A DNA stretch of 13,540 nt, taken from NCBI GenBank assembly GCA_017515945.1, contig JAFWDX010000435.1, forward strand, positions 1-13,540, read 5' to 3'. This document shows positions 8,961 through 13,540 of the stretch, piece by piece. Numbering within the stretch: the stretch's first letter is position 1; every line of letters begins with the position of its first letter. The DNA is from Blautia sp. GTDB taxonomy: Bacteria > Bacillota > Clostridia > Lachnospirales > Lachnospiraceae. The notes under the pieces are model-generated. The model made no database searches. It saw only the letters and a program-made list of their open reading frames with translations, and was not told the origin of the DNA. The translations under genes were made by a program, and so were the position numbers.

Positions 8961-9643
8961 TTAAACAGTCTCCCCAGCCGGTGAAACAGTGCATCCACTA
9001 CGATAGCCACAAGCCAGTATATAAGCGCACAGGCAACATACATCTCAAAGCTTTTGCTGAAAGAGACACCGATATCAATCTGGTATGCTCTTCCCATCAG
9101 ATCCATAATTCCCAGGGTAAACAAAAGAGATGTTCCCTGCATGGCCATCAGAATACTGTTTCCCATGTTGGGAATGATGACCCTGAGTCCCTGGGGAATC
9201 AGAATATACCTGAAGGTCTTAGGTGCGCCAAGCCCCAGGGACTTGGCCGCGTCGATCTGCCCCCTGTCTATGGACCAGTAGGCGCTCTTAAACATCTCGC
9301 TTGCCTGGGCGGATATTTCTATTGCCAGAGCGGTCATGGCAAATAACTCTTTGTTTGCTCCGGCCGGACTGATCCCAAATAAGCTTTTTCTCAGACTAAG
9401 CCCCCCAAAGTAGACAAGAAATATCATGACTATGGTGGGAATACCTCTGATAATGTCCGTGAGAATATCAAGGGCTTTTTTTATTTTAAAAGAGCCATAG
9501 ATCTTACCTATGGCTCCCAGAAGTCCGAACATCCATCCTGTGATCAGGGCAGTCAGCATTATCCTGAAGGTTATCAAAAGTCCTGAAAAGAGCTTATCCA
9601 GGTGACTTATTATAAAACCTGTATCGAATGACTCTGTCATCAT
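8954..9643 (-). CDS. ABC transporter permease, polar amino acid type (HisM/GlnP family), first
   Basis: A 229-residue permease with hydrophobic segments at about 12-45, 65-82, 98-115, 150-180 and 200-220. Its EAA loop includes AAKSLGLGAPKTFRYILIPQ (132-151), followed by GLRVIIPNMGN (152-162). SLGLxxxxTFRYIxxPQ is shared with the second permease, so the two are paralogues and probably a heterodimer. Two adjacent ATGs (9641-9643 and 9638-9640) are possible starts; the first overlaps the binding-protein stop as ATGA. An AAGGTAG sequence lies a few bases upstream. No ATP-binding subunit is encoded anywhere in the window. Confidence 0.9.
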   Translation of the reverse strand: MMTESFDTGFIISHLDKLFSGLLITFRIMLTALITGWMFGLLGAIGKIYGSFKIKKALDILTDIIRGIPTIVMIFLVYFGGLSLRKSLFGISPAGANKELFAMTALAIEISAQASEMFKSAYWSIDRGQIDAAKSLGLGAPKTFRYILIPQGLRVIIPNMGNSILMAMQGTSLLFTLGIMDLMGRAYQIDIGVSFSKSFEMYVACALIYWLVAIVVDALFHRLGRLFKW

Positions 9644-10461
9644 TTAGCTTCTACCTTGAACAAATCATATCCAAACTGATCAACGGAAATCTCTGAAAGC
9701 GTCCCGTTATCCTGTAAGGTTTTCAGCGTTTCATTAACCGCGTCACATAAATCCGATTCATCCTTGTTTATGATCGGATAGGTAGGCACAACGGCCACCG
9801 GATCAGACATTTTAAGCCCTGCCGTCATATTCTCAGGCTGCAGATCAAATACCGGTATAAGATCCACCGCATAGTCATACTGCCCGTTCCTGATGCTTTC
9901 AAAGAGTGTTTCATAATTGGCCTGGGAATAGGTTTCATACTCCACCGGCGCGTCCTCATGCTCCTTGTTATATGCATCTACAATCAGCCGTATGCCGCTT
10001 GCCGCCCGGATCGGATACACCTTTTTTCCTTCCGCGACAGCTGTATCAAAGTCTGTTATGTCATCATCCTCTCTTTGTATAAAGCCCACAGGGGTATAAC
10101 CCATGTTGCTTTCAGGCATCAGATAGATTTCCAGTCTTTCATCTGTCTTAAAGAGTGAATTGATACCCATATGATAGGCTCCGGTCTGTACGCCCACATT
10201 CATCGCTTCTTTATCCACAACTTCATATACAAAATTGTATTCCTCAAGAAGCTCGTCGGCCTTTTTCATGACTTCAACATCATAGCCGGCAGGATTTCCA
10301 TCATCGTCGACATAAGTGATAGGGTAAAAGCCCGGGGCAACTGCCACTACGATCTCCTTAGCTTCCCCGCTCTCTTTACCTTCGCCGCATTCTGCCACAG
10401 CTGCCGTTGTGAATACACCTGTCAAAACAAGACCGATCAACATATATCTTTTCATTTTCAC
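9640..10461 (-). CDS. ABC transporter solute-binding protein, polar amino acid type (SBP family 3)
   Basis: A 273-residue exported binding protein. The N-terminus MKMKRYMLIGLVLTGVFTTA is a basic plus hydrophobic signal sequence, followed by AVAECGEG. The mature part has the family 3 signatures AGYDVEVMKKADELL (58-72) and GINSLFKTDERLEIY (99-113), where the arginine of TDER corresponds to the residue that usually grips the ligand carboxylate, and RNGQYDYAVDL (191-201) in the second lobe. It captures a small amino-acid-like ligand for the two permeases downstream. The usual lipobox reads VAEC, with glutamate where glycine or alanine is expected before cysteine 25. The start is read as GTG at 10459-10461, overlapping the NRPS stop as GTGA with GGAAAG six bases upstream; an ATG at 10453-10455 is the alternative. 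Ligand unknown. Confidence 0.9.
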   Translation of the reverse strand: MKMKRYMLIGLVLTGVFTTAAVAECGEGKESGEAKEIVVAVAPGFYPITYVDDDGNPAGYDVEVMKKADELLEEYNFVYEVVDKEAMNVGVQTGAYHMGINSLFKTDERLEIYLMPESNMGYTPVGFIQREDDDITDFDTAVAEGKKVYPIRAASGIRLIVDAYNKEHEDAPVEYETYSQANYETLFESIRNGQYDYAVDLIPVFDLQPENMTAGLKMSDPVAVVPTYPIINKDESDLCDAVNETLKTLQDNGTLSEISVDQFGYDLFKVEAK

Positions 10462-13400
10462 ATACCACTTTCCAGTAAATCTATAAATTTTTCGTATGTG
10501 GCTTCATCCTTAAGCATGGGATTATAGCTTATACGAATAAACATCTCACCGTTTTCTTCAAGGAAATATGCATTGATTCCCAGGGGATCAAATTCCCTTT
10601 CCTTTATGCGCTGCAAAAGCTTCCCTTCTGTATAATCAGGAAAGACCTCCGAAACAAGGATCGGGAAATTAACAGGGTCTTTTTCCGTCCAAATCTCCTC
10701 GGGCGTGATACACAGATGATTTTCAGCCTGGTAGACACCTTCCATGAACTTGTCCGCGTCCTGTCCCTTTTCTATAACGACTGGCATACGACAGCTCAAA
10801 TCGCCGACGACTTTATCCATTCCGTCCACCGGTATGTTTCTCCCGGAGGATGTTATATAAAATACGATCCTGTCTTTGTCAAAGGTATTGATCAAAGCAT
10901 TGGCATAGCGATAAAGGACATATATAAAGGGAGTCATCCCCGTCAGATTTTCCGTTTTCCCTATTGAGACCATTTTGGTAATGTTATTGTCAAAGCTCAT
11001 GAGGGGCATACCGTCAAAGGCAGGCATGGGCGGAAACCCGGAAGCATCGTTCATGTCCTGCATCTGAGGCATTCCAGGTTTTCCTTCCAGGTCAGGCATC
11101 GGGGGCATCCCGGGCATTCCTTCCAGGCCAGGCATCGGGGGCATTCCGGGCATTCCTTCCGGTCCCGGCATCGGAGGCATTCCGGGCATTCCTTCCAGGC
11201 CAGGCATCGGGGGCATTCCGGGCATTCCGGGCATTCCTTCCGGTCCCGGCATCGGAGGCATTCCGGGCATCGCGGGGGGGCCTTCCACCAGTTCTTTGAC
11301 GCAGGCGTAATCCGCTCCCTCTACATATCCTTTAAAAAATTCCAGCGCTTCATTTTTATTTCCTTCATCCCTGATCCAGGTCTGATACGCGAAATACGCG
11401 TCCTCTTCATCAGGAAGGGATGCTGCCAGAAGCTCGTTGATCAGGATCTGCTGACTCATGCCGTCAGAAATCACATGGGAGATCTTAATATGGAACGCAC
11501 ATCTCTCATCGTCAAGCCTGAAGCAGGCAAAGGCACACTCCCTTCTGCCCTCTTTTTCCTCCAGTTCTTTGAGATATCTGTTTTCATAATCCTCTATATG
11601 CGTTTCAACGCTCTCATCCTTGTCATTTCTGATATCCAAAAAGGATACATGTGGGAATGCTTCCCCAAAGCTCTGGATAAACTCTCCGTTTTCATAAGGC
11701 AGGAACGCACTGGTAAGGACAGGATGTCTTCTGACGAGAAGCTCTATCCTTTCTTTAAAGCTTTCTGCGTCATAGGATGCTTTTCCGATAAAGCTGTCCT
11801 TTATCCACATGGCCATCATGTCGTTTCCGGAAATCTCGGCATTTATCAGAAACTTATGATATTCATTGAGGACAGGGAGGCGATCGGTATGGCAGGTTTC
11901 TTTTGGGACACTGTCCGCTTTTTTGTCCTTTATGCAAAGGGCAAGATCCCTGAGGCTTGAAGAGAGCATGATATCCTTAAGGCTTACCGTAAGCTTTCTT
12001 TCTCCCAGCCCGCTTATAACCCTCAGTGCCTTTAAAGAATCGATCTCCAGCTCCATGCAGCTTGCGTCCAGGGAAGCATCGGCTCCTGTAATGTCCTTTA
12101 CGATCCTGCAGAGTATCTTTTCGAGATCGGTACGGATCTCATCAACCTTGCTTTCAACAGCTGTATTCCAGGGCTTTGCAAAATCTTCATCAAACATCCG
12201 GATCAGCTTTTGATAATCCGTTTTGCCATGAGACGTAACGGGAATGCTGCTTATATAAGTAAAGGAATGGGGCAGCATAAAGAAAGGCACCCTGCGGGAC
12301 ATCTCTTTTCTCAGGATCCTGGTTTCCGTTTTATGATCTGCTTCATAGAACGCAGCGATACGGTTATGTTCTTTTGAGTATACGACCGCCGCATTACGTA
12401 CATCCTTGCAGCCCTTTAAAACTTCCGTAAGCCCATCAAGCTCTATTCTCAGGCCATTGTACTTGATCATCCTGTCATTTCTTCCCTGGATCAAAAGACA
12501 GCCGTCCTTGCCATATACACCAAGATCCCCTGTGAGAAAATATTCTCTTCCATCGATTGTGACCGTTTTTTTTATCCCGGATGCCGAATAACCTTTAAAG
12601 ATATAATCGTTATCTACGCCTGTTTCTCCCGGACCGCCTCCTTCCTTTTCCTCTGCTATAATTTTATACGGAGTAAACTCCAGGCATCTACCGCTCCTTA
12701 TGTCCCTGCCGGAAATAAGTCCGCACTCGGTAGACCCGTAGGCATCCACGATTGCGAGATTTTCAGGATAATAATTTTTTACTTTTTCTTCCAGGGCCTC
12801 AGAAAGCTTTTCACCCGCAAAAAACAAAATACCTTCTTTAGACAAAGCCTGTCTGACACTGTCAGACTCTGCCATGGCCGTGTATTTTGAAGGTGTCATA
12901 AAAATGACGAACTTCTCATCCGAGTCCAATACTCCGGCCAGTTCCGCCGGCGAATTCATCTCGTCTTCAGCCATAAGCTTCATGCACTTATTGCCTGTAA
13001 GACAAAAGCCATATTCAAATATAAAAAAGGATATGAACGTGGCATCCGTAAGAGCTGCCGAAAAGGCTGCATCGCGAACTTCTTCTTTAAAGTTTCTGTT
13101 GATTTCTCCTGCTATTTTTCCAAAGGATTTCTGGGTATGGAGCACACCCTTCGGCACCCCGGTTGAGCCTGATGTATAAATGATAAGAGCCGTATCGTTT
13201 ATTTCCGCCTTTTTTACCCTGGATACATCAAATACACATCCCGGCTTCTTTAATTCCTTATACGTTTCATCAGTGATGATCATGTCCGGCGCAGCATCAT
13301 CAATAATAAAGTCATATCTGCTTTCGGGTATATCCTTTGAGAGCATGATTACGGCTGCCCCTGTGGCAAATACACCTGTCATGGCGCAGATCAGTTCATA

Positions 13401-13540
13401 AGACCGGGACATCTGAAGCGCAACTCTTTTTCCGGGTCCGATACCTGCTTTGATGAGATTTGCGGCAACCTGCTCACTTTCATCCTTCATCTCGGATGCG
13501 GTATAGATTCTGCCTCTGAAAATCACCTGAAAACCTTTGC
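10458..13540 (-). CDS. NRPS, A-T-C protein with a Met/Pro/Gly repeat insertion (N-terminus cut by the right edge)
   Basis: The frame is open to the window edge. The GTG at 13524-13526 is not a convincing start because the opening codons already align with the interior of the adenylation N-lobe in the sister proteins, so some residues are missing. Numbering from that GTG, the adenylation domain (1-450) shows A3 IYTSGSTGVPKGV (116-128), AYGSTE (262-267), LTGD (331-334), GRNDRM (348-353) and catalytic K435. The carrier has S497 in IDSL. The condensation domain (about 550-1022) has LLVRRHPVL (596-604), H684-VIS-D688-G and GMDKVVGDLSCRMPVVI (902-918). Between the two condensation half-domains, about residues 749-845 are a low-complexity Met/Pro/Gly stretch with 22 methionines. 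The pocket A4 motif is unusual, so the substrate is not predicted. It is the first visible operon gene and its stop overlaps the binding-protein start. Confidence 0.93.
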   Translation of the reverse strand, partial: KGFQVIFRGRIYTASEMKDESEQVAANLIKAGIGPGKRVALQMSRSYELICAMTGVFATGAAVIMLSKDIPESRYDFIIDDAAPDMIITDETYKELKKPGCVFDVSRVKKAEINDTALIIYTSGSTGVPKGVLHTQKSFGKIAGEINRNFKEEVRDAAFSAALTDATFISFFIFEYGFCLTGNKCMKLMAEDEMNSPAELAGVLDSDEKFVIFMTPSKYTAMAESDSVRQALSKEGILFFAGEKLSEALEEKVKNYYPENLAIVDAYGSTECGLISGRDIRSGRCLEFTPYKIIAEEKEGGGPGETGVDNDYIFKGYSASGIKKTVTIDGREYFLTGDLGVYGKDGCLLIQGRNDRMIKYNGLRIELDGLTEVLKGCKDVRNAAVVYSKEHNRIAAFYEADHKTETRILRKEMSRRVPFFMLPHSFTYISSIPVTSHGKTDYQKLIRMFDEDFAKPWNTAVESKVDEIRTDLEKILCRIVKDITGADASLDASCMELEIDSLKALRVISGLGERKLTVSLKDIMLSSSLRDLALCIKDKKADSVPKETCHTDRLPVLNEYHKFLINAEISGNDMMAMWIKDSFIGKASYDAESFKERIELLVRRHPVLTSAFLPYENGEFIQSFGEAFPHVSFLDIRNDKDESVETHIEDYENRYLKELEEKEGRRECAFACFRLDDERCAFHIKISHVISDGMSQQILINELLAASLPDEEDAYFAYQTWIRDEGNKNEALEFFKGYVEGADYACVKELVEGPPAMPGMPPMPGPEGMPGMPGMPPMPGLEGMPGMPPMPGPEGMPGMPPMPGLEGMPGMPPMPDLEGKPGMPQMQDMNDASGFPPMPAFDGMPLMSFDNNITKMVSIGKTENLTGMTPFIYVLYRYANALINTFDKDRIVFYITSSGRNIPVDGMDKVVGDLSCRMPVVIEKGQDADKFMEGVYQAENHLCITPEEIWTEKDPVNFPILVSEVFPDYTEGKLLQRIKEREFDPLGINAYFLEENGEMFIRISYNPMLKDEATYEKFIDLLESGM
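11083..11270 (-). repeat. in-frame tandem repeat, 36-base period, five units
   Basis: Five head-to-tail copies of a 36-base unit encode GMPGMPPMPG[PL]E. Unit positions are 11083-11118, 11119-11154, 11155-11190, 11191-11235 and 11236-11270. The fourth carries an extra 9 bases (one more GMP), and the last is clipped by one base at the array end. Two sequence types alternate, one encoding PGPE and one PGLE; the unit nearest 11083 has drifted to PDLE. Degenerate Met/Pro-rich codons continue to about 10992. All changes keep the frame. A run of seven G (11274-11280) sits at the other border. Confidence 0.95.
11274..11280 (-). repeat. homopolymer tract of seven C on the coding strand
   Basis: Immediately before the tandem array, in the direction of translation, the coding strand reads seven C in the Gly-Pro-Pro-Ala codons. 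Such tracts can slip during replication. A length change would break the frame of the condensation domain, so it could act as an on/off site, but only one length is visible here. Confidence 0.6.

Noticed and set aside
11083..11270. Regular repeats considered as a CRISPR array
   Set aside because: The units are contiguous without unique spacers and stay in frame inside a coding sequence; it is a protein-coding tandem repeat.
11475..11960. 161-codon open frame on the plus strand
   Set aside because: It is opposite the condensation domain of the first NRPS and has no supporting start context or motif.
13524..13526. GTG as the true start of the first NRPS
   Set aside because: The frame continues upstream to the window edge and the expected first part of the adenylation domain is missing, so the gene most likely begins outside the window.

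Overview
Organism. The window looks like an accessory biosynthetic locus from a low-to-moderate GC Gram-positive, most likely a Clostridia member of the Lachnospiraceae type. Grounds: GGAGG-type ribosome binding sites, an exported amino-acid-type binding protein, and FkbM and GT2 proteins that resemble those of gut and rumen Lachnospiraceae. This is a judgement from gene style, not a database match.

Layout. Every supported gene lies on the minus strand, so transcription runs from high to low coordinates. In that order: (1) an adenylation-carrier-condensation (A-T-C) NRPS, cut at its N-terminus by the right window edge and carrying a Met/Pro/Gly tandem-repeat insertion inside its condensation domain; (2) a polar-amino-acid-type ABC solute-binding protein; (3) and (4) two HisM/GlnP-type permeases; (5) a 1360-residue protein fusing an N-terminal family 2 glycosyltransferase-like domain to a second A-T-C NRPS; (6) an FkbM-family methyltransferase; (7) a third A-T-C NRPS; (8) the first ten codons of another gene at the left edge. 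Five of the seven junctions are stop/start overlaps, one has a 14-base gap and the last a 59-base gap. No terminator or internal promoter stands out, so this reads as one translationally coupled operon whose ends lie outside the window. No stretch over 300 bases lacks a gene.

How it may work. Three paralogous A-T-C proteins each keep a complete-looking set of core motifs: the P-loop-like A3 motif, a TGD- or TGE-type A7 motif, the GRxDRM motif, the catalytic A10 lysine, the carrier serine and the HxxxD condensation motif. All three end in a condensation-type domain. No thioesterase, reductase or phosphopantetheinyl transferase is present in the window. The second has a glycosyltransferase-like domain on the same chain and sits beside an FkbM methyltransferase. 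The pathway may therefore join aminoacyl or acyl units with a sugar, either as a small glycosylated and methylated peptide or as aminoacyl decoration of a glycan. The importer without a visible ATPase, embedded and coupled between two NRPS genes, may supply a building block or recover the product. Product and substrates cannot be read from the sequence.

Most notable: the GT2-NRPS fusion, the Met-Pro-Gly repeat in a condensation domain, three A-T-C units without a release domain, and adenylation pockets that appear to lack the aspartate that normally binds an alpha-amino group.
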